DNA from: Aedes albopictus | Lineage: Eukaryota > Arthropoda > Insecta > Diptera > Culicidae | Length of the DNA stretch: 64,000 nt | Assembly: GCF_035046485.1 (NCBI RefSeq) | Contig: NC_085137.1 | Span: forward strand, 345,206,505-345,270,504 | Reading direction: 5' to 3' | In this document: positions 11,154 to 20,907 of the stretch, in pieces | Numbering within the stretch: position 1 is the stretch's first letter | Layout of the letters: each line of letters opens with the position of its first letter | Position numbers and translations under genes: made by a program | The notes under the pieces: generated by a model | What the model saw: only the letters and a program-made list of their open reading frames with translations | Databases searched by the model: none | Told to the model about the DNA's origin: nothing

Positions 11154-11406
11154 TTTCTTCGTGAGCATTCTTATGCAATAGATGCTAAATAGACTTAAAA
11201 AGGATACATGTATCAAAAAACTAAACTTTTTTGACATCTTGCCAGGTAAAGTTGGCAAAAACCTTAGGGTGTCCATATTGCCCCGCCTACCCCTATTTGA
11301 ACTTTAATGATTAATGTAGGGCAATGCATGTCAATTGTATTCGCTTCAATTATGTATGCAATACGTACAGCATGGTTACTTGGGAAGCTATCATTGGCTA
11401 TACTTT

Positions 11407-11579
11407 GGGGCTGTCCATAAACCACGTGGTCATTTTTTGGGACTTTTCAAACCCCCCCCCCCCCCCCCCCCCCGCGTGGTCATAAGTCCATACAAAAAAT
11501 TTTATTTGTCCATACAAAATGGTCATTGGTCGAACCCCCCCCACCCCCCCTCCAGACCACGTGGTTTATGGACAGCCCC
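11407..11579. mobile_element. GGGGCTGTCC MITE with a 22-C run (173 bp)
   Basis: GGGGCTGTCCATAAACCACG at the left and its exact inverse at the right (to 11579) form a perfect terminal repeat of about 25 bp. TTT flanks both sides, a possible 3-bp duplication. The interior holds 22 consecutive Cs at 11452-11473 and a second broken C run near 11536-11551, so the minus strand is a strong G-quadruplex candidate. Confidence 0.9.
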
Positions 11580-11639
11580 TTTGTGTTGGCTCTAAACACG
11601 CACAGCCGGATCAGGTCGATTAGTAAATGATGATCGAAC

Positions 11640-12275
11640 ACAATGTCAACGCTACATATGTTTTGCACATCAAGAAGCTTTCGTTACCGATATGGTTTTC
11701 CGTGAAGCCATCCCGGGAAGCCCATGTCACTTTGTGGACTGGTCGATAGGGAAAGAGCGATCTGCCGATCACCATGTCGTTGTTGTCACATATCGCTCAT
11801 TTATCCGAGACCATGGCGTCCTACGACGTGGTCAAAGTCTGAGTCTTCTCATTATTATTATTGGCTCTTTATTATGGGGAAATTCAGCCCAAGGCTGGTT
11901 CATCCCCGAGTCTTCTCATTGAAGTCGCTTATAAGGAGCTTGGTGTCACATTTTGGGATCTTATCCTCATCAGCATTCAATTCGCTGCATTTCCGTTGCA
12001 TCGGTTGACGCGTAACATTAATTTTTCACAAGGTTTCAACCTTGTATTCAGAATCTGGCTACAATTATTCACTCATTAAGAGGATCCCACTTCATGAACA
12101 CAGCGTTGGTATAAGCTCTGATCAGGAAATCAACTCAATGGTGACGAGGGGCGTGTTCGCCTCGTAAGCCAGAGTATAGCAGACTTTGACACGATATCAA
12201 TTTGTGATCTCCAAAGTTCGGGCAACTCAATCCTAGAATCTCAAGCTGCATAGGGCACTGGTAGGCTGTGCTAGA
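11640..12275 (-). pseudogene. Degenerate RTE AP-endonuclease domain
   Basis: Read from 12275 down to 11640, the three minus frames together give QLEILGLSCPNFGDHKL, LLYSGLRGEHAPRHH, PKCDTKLLISDFNEK, DHVVGRHGLG, SLFPYRPVHKVTWASRDGF and TENHIG. In this order they trace the endonuclease domain of an RTE LINE, including the DFN and SRDGF blocks. Several frameshifts and stops make it non-functional. The N-terminal half is homologous to 1-272. The plus-strand frames of 76-94 codons here are shadows. Confidence 0.75.
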
Positions 12276-13629
12276 AGAAGTTCGTCTTCACCACTAAGTT
12301 TTACGTAGGTACTGGAAAGTAATGCTTCTATTCGTACATCTGCAATCATTAAGGGTTTTATATATGTTGATTTGCGTGATAAGAAGGAAAAGTGCGTAAA
12401 ATCAGCTCGAGAACATGAAAAAATAGTACTAATTACTAAACTTAAAACAATTTCTGTAAAACGTTTTTTTCTTTAAAGAGGCTTGCCGTGACTGTAATTA
12501 AAACCAACGGCTCATTTGATATCTCAAACACAAAACAAAAACATTGCTAGAGGACCTTGTAGTGTCCTTGAACTTCGGAATAACAAAAAAAAAGATTTTA
12601 TTTTGCAAACGGGAACGATTTTTCTCAAAAAAAAATTACTTTTTTCCCAAAAAAATGACTGAAAATATATCACAACACTGATATAATTTTTTTACGAAAA
12701 ATATTGATCGTTCAAGAACACGACACATAAATAGCGAACAATAAAAACAAATTGGTTGAAATCGGTTGAGAACTGACTCCGCATTCGTCGTCCTGTCGAC
12801 GTTTTTGGGAAATCACGATTCCGAGATAATCGCGTTTAAAGTTTCAAATATACGCAAAACGCTATATCTTTGCTTCTACTGTCAGGTTCTTTATGAAAAC
12901 TTGACAGAGCATTAAGAACCCATCTTGGAACCCATACTTTAAGATGAAAGAACAAAAATAATCATTTTTATGTCGACCTCAACATATACAACCCCTTAAC
13001 TTGCCTTAACCCCTTTGAAAGCAAGATGACAGCCACGAGAATATTTTATGACCTATTTAGTATTGCCGAATACCCACGATTTTACCACTTTATAGCTATA
13101 GAGGGCTGAATCTAATGAACTGCCTAAATGGCACTTCATACATTTTATGTGGATTCGATGCATCTCAAAAACAGTTTCTTCCTGCTTTTCAACGGTTGCA
13201 AATAGACAAACATATTGGAGTATAGTACATATTGATAAAGTGCAGCTGTTTATTGTGTTCCCGAAACGCATTCACACTATACTATGAATACCATAATAGA
13301 TTTTGAATAGTATTCCCAATGGGAACTCGCCCAGCTGCTGTCACCGGCGATTACGTTGAAAATGCAATACCACTTATTGCACCACTGCCGGAACACGTCG
13401 GCGTGTGGTGGCACGTTGTCACATGATTCAACTGCCGCCGCCGCCGTCGTCGTCCTGTTGTCGGCACATTCATAAATGCTTTCATTCTATAGTCCCACAT
13501 TGACATACTGTTCTGTTGGCGGTATTATACGACGCCGATGGCGACGACGACGTCGCCGACGATATGGCTGCTACTGCGTCGCTGACGGCGGTCTGTCTAA
13601 CGATTATATCATTCATATATTTCCATAAA
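12276..13629. other. Spacer with trinucleotide-rich block
   Basis: AT-rich to about 13320. Positions 13430-13600 are rich in CCG/GTC/GAC triplets (CGCCGTCGTCGTCC, GCGACGACGACGTCGC), a composition unlike the surroundings. There is no open frame of note in this block. It may be a decayed exon, a regulatory segment or an imperfect microsatellite. Confidence 0.35.
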
Positions 13630-13631
13630 TA

Positions 13632-14121
13632 GGGTAAGTGTACCAATTATGGCTATAGTACCATTTATTCGCCATAGTTGATTTTCACCCTTTAACGATA
13701 TATATCAACAATAAAAAAAATGTGAACAACAGATCACGTTCACAAAAGAAGGTTGCATTCATTTAAAGTCCACATTTTGCTCAAATTATGGTAGAAATAA
13801 ATCATTTTCCTTAAAATTTCGGCTCCCTTGCACCCTTTTTCGCCATAGTGTACCAATTATGGCTAACCCCATAAGAAATGCATGCAAATAGTGCGAAAAG
13901 GAACCGAAGTTAAAAAATGTAGCCATAACTGGGACAGGGTTCCTATGATTGGCACACGCCGTAATAAATACTAAAAGTAGTTTTGGCTCCGTTTTTATAT
14001 TTTTCCTGTAAAGTATGGAAACTAAACTATATTTTAACATGTTGGTGACATTCGTTGGTTTTCGCGTTATTTTTGTACAAATAGTTTACCTTAGGTAGTG
14101 CCATAATTGGTACAGGCACCC
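13632..14121. mobile_element. TA-flanked GGGTA-type TIR element (490 bp)
   Basis: The left end GGGTAAGTGTACCAATTATG and the right end read inward GGGTGCCTGTACCAATTATG are flanked by TA at 13630-13631 and 14122-14123. The word TGTACCAATTATGGC recurs at 13849, and relatives (TTCGCCATAG, AGCCATAACTGG) lie elsewhere inside. It is non-coding. Confidence 0.85.
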
Positions 14122-14123
14122 TA

Positions 14124-15469
14124 CACGCAGTTTGTACTATATGGTGTACTGAAGGATCATGTAGGCTTGAAAAGACCTAAAGCAAACATTTGACTAACTT
14201 ATGTGTCTAGAGCTAGCTAAATTGGTTCACTTTATGGTGACTAGTTGGCGGGTAGACCACAGTTTGCTGAATTGCTTGATTCGCAACTTTTCCACATCGC
14301 GCGGCTTACTCGGCCACAAACATACCTAATGATTCAAATTTCAGTTCGTATATATGTTTTGCACCAAAAAAATCTACCATGCGTCTCCATAATTATGATT
14401 TTCCTTTTTTTGGAAACGCATGGTGCTTGGTACATGTTGAACCTAACTGTACTATATAAATATTACATAATTCATGCCAGCATCGAATCCTTAGTGGCTT
14501 TCCAACTATAGATGCGTTGTATTCTCCTTTCTTACATGACGTCCCAAGTCGAACTATAACGAAGCCTTTATCTCAGCTTAGTATCCAATGAATGCTTCGG
14601 TAGTTGTGTACTGTGAGGCAATTGATTAATATTCGACAATTGACCATATTTGAATTAAATATCTCGTGGTATAGATACTCCATGCCCGGAGAAATCAAGG
14701 AAATTGCCATTACGAAATAGTTTGAACCACCGGAATCAAGCCCAAATACATACATGAATTTGCTGTTTGAATCTGAAGGAGAATATTAGTCAAATTTCTA
14801 GACTTTAAGATTCACTTCGGAGTAGAATATTCAAATTATGCCTTGTAAATTTGTTGTAAATACAACATCAATTTTCTTTCCATTCACTACGATGATCTTG
14901 ACGAGCGCAGCACAGAAGAAGCCAGCCATCGACGACAACCGCACGATGACACGAGCAGAAAGTTATGTTTACTGCAAATATGACACACTTGGTGACCATG
15001 GCGGTCGGTGGTGGGGTGCAGACGAGGAAAAGTGCTCAATTTGCACTTATATCGCACGTATTAGCGTTACCTTGACAATGCTATGTGGTAAATATGGCGA
15101 GCTAGGCCGTTGGCGTTGCTGTTGTCGTTTTTTTGTGGACATCACTGTCGTCGTCGTCAGACGTTCACATCAGCACATTGTATGTTATGAATGGAATTTT
15201 CTATTAGGTTTCAGCTGATATTCATGCATGGGTCTCAGGCACGTCTGCCTATTTAATGCGATAAGAATGTTTATTTATACGCGTGCTGTGATATATATTA
15301 TGCAAATTTCTTTTCAAAATGTATGGTTTTGATGTTATTGTCAACAGTGCTATGTTAGCTGACATGCTTTAGGACAACAAAAAAAAAACAATTTTCAATA
15401 ATTGCTTTACAAGAGCTCTCATTATTATTGCACACTTAGCTTGGGTTAATTCGCATATCTTATATCATA
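14124..15469. other. Spacer with an unrecognised 126-codon frame
   Basis: A plus-strand frame runs from 14838 to 15218 through a segment (14890-15170) that is less AT-rich than its surroundings. The predicted protein shows no domain I recognise. The rest is featureless. Confidence 0.25.
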
Positions 15470-15790
15470 CATCTTCTTGCTTCTAAACTCTCGCTTCTAA
15501 CTTTTTTCTACATCTAGTTGATTGCTTTTAGCTTCTTGAATCTAGCTTCTCGTTTTCTTCGTTTTTTTTTCCAGCATCTTGCAAGCCATTAATTTCAGAT
15601 TTCTGTTTCTAACTTCTCTATTTTAACCTGTGACTTCTTCTAGCCTTAACTCAATTTTCTTTTACTTTTAACTTCTTATCTAGCCTGCATCCAGCTTTTT
15701 GCTTTTACCTTGCAGCGTGTATCCCTTTGCTTATGACTTCTTGTTTCTAGCATTTAAAGTCTAGCTTCTATCTGCTAGGTTCCATGCAGT
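15470..15790 (+). repeat. Degenerate CTTCTAGCTTCTA pyrimidine repeat
   Basis: Words such as GCTTCTA, ACTTCTT and TCTAGC recur every 10-20 bases for about 320 bp, giving a strongly pyrimidine-rich plus strand. Unit length is irregular, so this is an old minisatellite or slippage tract. Confidence 0.65.
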
Positions 15791-16345
15791 GTTTCGAATT
15801 ATCCTGACCATCACGAGATAATTGATAGGGTTTTATCTAATTCTCGTCTAACTGAGCACTGACCAATAATGATCGAGTTTATTCTTGCACCTCGCCTAAT
15901 ATCTCATGACCAATTCGGTATCAATTAGTGATTTATAAATTAGCTTCCATATCATGTAAAAATATTGTGAAAGAACTATAATTTTCTAAACATGGTAAGA
16001 TTGAATCATTGTTCCTCGAATTCTGTTTCCGTCAAGTTCACGTCTATTTCGGGCATAACCAATTCCCGGTACACCGCATAATTCAATTCCCGGTACACCT
16101 TCTACGTGACACTGTGGTACATGGGATATGGTCAAAAGTTATAATTTCACCGTAGATGTTTATTCGAAAAGTGGGTTTAGTTCTTCGCCATCCAAATCAA
16201 ATCATGTGTTCAAAGTTCTTTTGAGTAGGAAGCTTTTAAATTGAAATGGATGTAGCTTTAGAATAACGACCACAATATTTCAATTATTAGTTTTGCCCAC
16301 CAGATCATAATACGCCATCACAGTGCAATGAAGAAATCTTTCTCT
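15791..16345. other. Spacer
   Basis: AT-rich with a short direct repeat AATTCCCGGTACACC near 16060-16100. Nothing else is seen. Confidence 0.4.
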
Positions 16346-16360
16346 GTGGTTGAGAAATAC

Positions 16361-17116
16361 TTACCCTAACGATCAGGCTAAGGCCGAGGTGGCCTCTGCT
16401 GTACATAGTAGCCGTCTCCATTCCACTCGGTCCATGGCTGTTTGTCTCCAGTTCCGCACTCTGCGTAGGATCCGCAGATCGTCCTCCACTTGGTCGCCCA
16501 CCTAGCTCGCTGCAAACCACGTCTTCTTGTACCGGTCGGATGGCTCTCTAGAACCAGTTTAGTCGGGTTGCTATCCGACATCCTGATGACGTGACCCGCC
16601 CACCGTAGCCTCCAGATTTTCGCGGTGTGGACGATGGTTGGTTCTCTCAGCAGCTGATGCAGCTCGGGATTAATTCGCTTTCTCCAAGTCCCGTCTTCCA
16701 TCTGCACTCCGCCGTAGATGGTACACAGCACCTTCCGTTCGAAAACTCCAAGGGCGCATTGGTCCTCTGTATGTAGGGTCCATGTTTCGAGCCCATAGAG
16801 GACGACCGGTCTAATCAGCGTTTTGTAGATAGTAAACTTCGTGTTACGGCGAGCTTTATTCGATCGTAGAGTTCTGCGGTGTCCAAAATAAGCACGGTTT
16901 CCTGCCACAATGCGCCTCTGAATTTCTCTGCTGGTATCGTTGTCTGCGGTCACCAGTGAGCCCAAGTACACGAATTCCTTAACCGCCTCGATGTCATCAC
17001 CGTCGATAATAATTCGGGTGGCGGGCGCGGAGATTCCTACCTGGAGCCCTTTGCCATCATGTACCTTGTCTTCGACTCATTAATGACTAATCCGATTCGC
17101 CTGGCTCCACTCTTTA
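16361..17116 (-). mobile_element. 5'-truncated RTE LINE insertion with 15-bp target duplication
   Basis: The minus strand encodes the C-terminal part of an RTE reverse transcriptase. One frame (16971 to 16378) gives YLGSLVTADNDTSREIQRRI, TLIRPVVLYGLETWTLHTED, FERKVLCTIYGGV and LRWAGHVIRMSD. Upstream, in shifted frames to 17116, come RIGLVINESKTRYM and IIIDGDDIEAVKEFV. Direct repeats GTGGTTGAGAAATAC at 16346-16360 and 17117-17131 mark the insertion. The catalytic FADD box is absent because of 5' truncation, and at least one frameshift breaks the remainder. Confidence 0.9.
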
Positions 17117-17205
17117 GTGGTTGAGAAATACGATGTTTCACAAAGCAGAAAATCCACGCACACATTTGCTTGCAACCTCCCTAGACGAAGGCAACTTACC
17201 GTAGA

Positions 17206-17480
17206 AAAAAATAGTTATTTATTTAACGAGTTGCAAAAAGTTGTATTTTTCAGCACGAGTCGTACATTTATCCAACGAGGCTTGCCGAGTTGGATAAATA
17301 CGAAGAGTGCTGAAAAAAACGAGTTTTGCAACGAGTTCCATACAAAATTTTATGCAATGACTTTTTTCATAATGCAACTCATTTGAGTTGCATAATGTTC
17401 ATAATGCAACTCAAATGAGTTGCATTATGAACATTATACAACTATTTTTCATTATTCAACTCATTTCAGTTGCATAATGG
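17206..17480. repeat. Palindrome cluster related to 8151-8306
   Basis: Positions 17206-17360 are a third copy of the hairpin at 8151-8306. Next to it, 17376-17480 holds three overlapping palindromes of ATGCAACTCA and TGAGTTGCAT. One has 17-bp perfect arms around two bases (GTTCATAATGCAACTCA and its inverse, about 17397-17432). Confidence 0.85.
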
Positions 17481-17839
17481 ACCAGTTCGGAAGTATTGGC
17501 CATTATAATACCAAAATGAGTTGGATAAAATATAAATTATGATACTGAATTGCATAAAAAAGATTTATTTGATCAATTGAACAGCTTTTGCTGCTTCCTG
17601 TAGCAGTGAAATCCAACTTTACAGCGCCATAGAGCTTTTGTGGGGTGTTAATTGAAAGTTGATTTAACAAGTGCATCTGACGAAATGAAAATTGAAAAGA
17701 ACAATTTGGCTAGCTACTATTTTGGTACGTTTGCCTTCGTCGTACGCAAACGAGAAACGAGAAATAACATTGAAATATGAAATTTAACTAAATATTTCGA
17801 TTTCCAGTTCTGTAGGGGGTGTTTATTGAGAGTCTACAT
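17481..17839. other. Spacer
   Basis: AT-rich, no feature recognised. Confidence 0.4.
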
Positions 17840-17962
17840 CTTTTTGCTTCCATCTGATGAGCCGTTGGCAAAAGTAATTTGGAAAATTTGTAATTATCGG
17901 CTATTTTACGTGTGATATGACAGAAATTATGACGAATAATGACGAAGTAGATTTCTAACCTG
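17840..17962 (-). repeat. Dispersed repeat shared with 58225-58350
   Basis: The reverse complement of this segment matches 58225-58350: AGAAATYTACTTCGTCAT, then GTCATATCA, AAATAGCC, ATAATTACA and AGATGGAAGCAAAAAGATGT in the same order. No terminal repeats are evident, so the family is unknown. Confidence 0.65.
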
Positions 17963-18257
17963 AAAATAAATAAGTGAAATCATTCCCAGGGAAAACATTG
18001 TAGTTAGTATTGTGAAGAAACTCTAAACAAATCTTTTGCGCCTGTCAGAATATTGAAAAACGCACAAAAAAAACAGTACATAATGAAATCCTCATATCAT
18101 CTGAAAGTGCCCTTTCCTCATCCTTGGGCAGGACTTTTCGGCGCCCCACCAAGGCTGGCACCCTTGGCGGGGGCCAACTTGGCTAACCGCACGCTCCATG
18201 ACAAAATGAATTTTCAAGTTCCACGAAGTTCAGATAAAGTTTCGAATCGAATGGTAG
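17963..18257. other. Spacer with G/C-rich patch
   Basis: Positions 18120-18190 are G/C-rich with repeated TTGGCNGG and GGCACC words, unlike the flanking AT-rich sequence. I cannot assign it. Confidence 0.3.
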
Positions 18258-18258
18258 C

Positions 18259-18316
18259 ATAAGAGGCTAACAATGAGCCGAAGCTGGACCTTCGCATATA
18301 AGTTTGTTAGCCTCTT
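18259..18316. repeat. 14-bp perfect hairpin
   Basis: TAAGAGGCTAACAA and TTGTTAGCCTCTTA are exact inverted repeats around a 30-base loop, immediately left of the TTAA element. Confidence 0.75.
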
Positions 18317-18318
18317 AA

Positions 18319-18985
18319 CCCTTTATAAGGCCGAGAAAACTAGAAGAGTTGTCAACGCATACTATTATGCAAATGATTATATACATGATTACACGCACAA
18401 AACAATTTTTGTTTGAAAGAAACTCTCAAAAATCTAGGTGGCAATATAGTTGCCACTGCCCGTTTAGGCCAAAAACGCTGGTGGCAATATAGTTGCCACT
18501 GCCCGTTAACTCCAAAAACGAGCTTGTGAGGTGGCAATATAGTTGCCACTGCCCGTTTAGGCCACCAGCGCTGGTGGCAATATTCTTGCCACTGCCCGTT
18601 TAGGGTACTTTTCTTCTTTTGACTTCGACAAAAAGCCTAAAAAGAGATTTTAGAGTGGATTGGGGCTTAACCCATAATATAAACTGTGTAGTTCAGCTCA
18701 TGTCAACCCAGAATTTGATTATTTCTTAAAATATTTACCAAATCTATAATTTTACAATAAGTTTGAGCTAATTTTCTTCACGCGGTCAAAAATAGTCATT
18801 TTTGAGACTACAAATGGCTCCTAAATTGTTGTTAAAGCTTTGTTTAGTACCAAAAAAATACCAGGCGTTGTTAGTAGTCCCAATTTTGCGTAAACCAAAA
18901 AAAAAAAGTTCGAAATAAATCGTTATAAAACAGAAAAAAATACAAACAGTAGGTGGCAATATAGTTGCCACTGCCTTATAAAGGG
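18319..18985. mobile_element. TTAA-flanked TIR element with iterated GTGGCAATATAG motif (667 bp)
   Basis: CCCTTTATAAGGC at both ends (inverted) and TTAA at 18315-18318 and 18986-18989 indicate a piggyBac-type non-autonomous element. GTGGCAATATAGTTGCCACT, itself a palindrome, occurs at 18438, 18481, 18531 and 18953, with a variant at 18574. The spacer GCCCGTTTAGGCC lies between copies. No transposase is encoded. Confidence 0.9.
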
Positions 18986-18989
18986 TTAA

Positions 18990-20317
18990 GCAGCTTGAAA
19001 GCTGCTCAAGATGCTACTCGGAACATTATTCAAGTTCTTAGAGTTTCATTCCAAAAATTAAGACATTATAGCAAAAACAACATCATAAGAAGATGAAAAG
19101 CTAATAAGAATTTACCAAATTTATGAACTGAAATGCAAATTTAAATAAAAATGAAGTCTACCGGATTCAAACCAGTAGCCGTTGCGTGAGAGCCTTACAT
19201 TATACCCCAACATCACAATTGCAATATAGTATATAGCAGGTGAAATCTGACTTGGGCCAATATTCTGTCGACAGCTAGGGTGATCTGTTTGAATGATCTG
19301 TTTGAAAATGTTCTCTAAAACTTCAAAAAAATTAAGATTTTTATGATTTCTCGCAATTCTCCAAGAATCGAGTATGGACGGATAACGAAGCCCTTTCTAA
19401 CATACCCTCATATTTACATTCAATAAAAAAGAGCAGCAATTGCTGGTGAGAACCACTTCAGAATCCACTCAACTAAACGTTTTAAATTGGTCGTCTTAGT
19501 TTCCTATACATACGGACGATATGCAGCCCCCCACAGTCATACACGACACATTATTTATTTGATGCAGCGATTGCTCATAAATATGGAATTTCTCGCCTTG
19601 GGCTTGTTTTAGATACACATCGTTGTTCTTATATATACACCGACCGACCGAGGATAAACAAACATGGAAGATGAAAGTGCGTACCGCTTGTTTGGACGAG
19701 TGATGATCGGATGGTGTCACATTCATTCGTCTTTTTCGACTCTCAAGAGACAGTTAATAGGCTTCTCAGAAGTCTTCTGAGGGGGCGTTTTATAACATGA
19801 TGGTCGACATCTTCAGAAACGAACGTTTGTTTTGACCTAAGAATAAAGTCTATGTACTTATTCGTTCAATGCGCACGTGTCATCTAATTAAAAGCATTAA
19901 CATTGTTGCATTATTCAAATACGTTTTATATAATATTTTTTTCAATAGTTTCTCTATTTTCTTTTTGTTTTAGGTGAGTACAGGACGATTGAAAGGTTAA
20001 AAATCGAGATTTATGACTGTCAATTTTCAAACATTCTTTAGGTGAGTTTTTTGACATATCACTATGAGTAAGCTTCAAAAATATATTACAGAAATGGTGT
20101 TATTATAGTTTTTTTAAGTTTGTCATCTTGTGAAACTTAATTTGATCCCTGATCAGTTGAATTCACGAAACGGAAAATTATTATAGGCGTTTCATATATC
20201 TTCAATTTCATCCTATACAAAACAAAGGATTAAAGCGCAGTTTTGTTTCTTATTTTTTCAATCCAGCGGTGCCGTAATCGCATGTTTTCGAATTTGATGA
20301 ATTTGGAAATGTGACAT
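18990..20317. other. Spacer containing tandem AG|GTGAGT sites
   Basis: AT-rich sequence without recognised repeats. See the candidate splice sites at 19950-20048. Confidence 0.4.
19950..20048 (+). promoter_or_regulatory. Candidate recursive splice sites
   Basis: A long pyrimidine tract ends TTTTTGTTTTAG at 19973 and is followed at once by GTGAGTA. A second ATTCTTTAG ends at 20041 and is followed by GTGAGTT. An acceptor fused to a donor with no exon between is the form of a ratchet point in very long insect introns. Alternatively 19974-20041 could be a 68-base exon. No flanking exons are known here, so this is suggestive only. Confidence 0.3.
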
Positions 20318-20319
20318 TA

Positions 20320-20799
20320 CCCGAGCAGGAATGAATAACTGACACATAACTGGAGTACATCAAAGTCAGATATCATAACAAGACAAGGTATTGGTCGGTT
20401 ATCCAAATATTGCAAATAACTTATTTTGGTATTTTGTAGGTATCAATAAAATACCTGAACGAGTTAATGGTTTGGTGTTGAGGACTGCTTGAGGCATTAT
20501 TATATTATGGAAGAAACACTATTTGTATGGCAAAATGATCGATTATTATTTAGGTATTGCAATATCTCAAAATAACCGACGATTTTTCCATACAGGTGAA
20601 TTTTCCATAATTGCATAATACCTCAAGCAGCCCTCAATACCAAACCAATAACTCATTGAGGTATGCTTTGTCGGTGGCTCAAAACAATACCAAAATAGGG
20701 TATTTCCGATACCAGGATAACCGACCAATACCTTGTCTTGGTATGATACCTGACTTTGGTATGCTGCAGTTAAGTGCCAGTAATTCGTTCCTGCTCGGG
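20320..20799. mobile_element. TA-flanked CCCGA-type foldback element (480 bp)
   Basis: CCCGAGCAGGAATGAAT at the left and CCCGAGCAGGAACGAAT inward from the right, with TA at 20318-20319 and 20800-20801. The inverted match extends through most of the element (AAGACAAGGTATTGGTCGGT on the left, its inverse on the right), so the whole can fold into one hairpin. GGTATT words recur throughout. Confidence 0.9.
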
Positions 20800-20907
20800 T
20801 ATGGCTTAGATAGTTAAAGCACCGGACAAGATTTATATAGGGTCTACCAGAATCATGTTTTCTTCAACACCCTGTTTATCTGTGAAAAAATGTTTCAGAC
20901 AGCGGTA

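Larger units (their letters stand above)
7329..11293. mobile_element. TA-flanked GGGGTAGG TIR element, palindrome-rich (3965 bp)
   Basis: The ends read GGGGTAGGCGGGGCATTATG at the left and GGGGTAGGCGGGGCAATATG inward from the right, continuing to GGACACCC, a 27-bp terminal repeat with one mismatch. TA lies outside both ends (7327-7328, 11294-11295). The word GGGGCARWATGGACAC recurs inside at about 7358, 7708 and, inverted, 8051-8091. Inside are a 155-bp inverted pair (8151-8306 and 11001-11153) and a 299-bp palindrome. No transposase frame is visible. The TA could be coincidental if the outer ends at 6898/11383 are the true termini. Confidence 0.75.
6898..11383. mobile_element. Outer inverted repeats CCCAAGTAACCA of a composite DNA element
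   Basis: CCCAAGTAACCAYGCTG at 6898 and its reverse complement ending at 11383 bound a 4.5-kb unit. The match continues inward for about 90 bp on each side (GTACGTATTGCAT, then TTGACATGCATT, then TAATCATTAAAGTT) up to the GGGGTAGGCGG ends of the inner unit. On the left it is interrupted by a MITE (6928-7171) and a 68-bp palindrome (7251-7318). No target duplication is evident outside. Confidence 0.6.

Noticed and set aside
14838..15218. 126-codon frame as a host gene
   Set aside because: No recognisable domain, no splice or promoter evidence; left as an unassigned frame.
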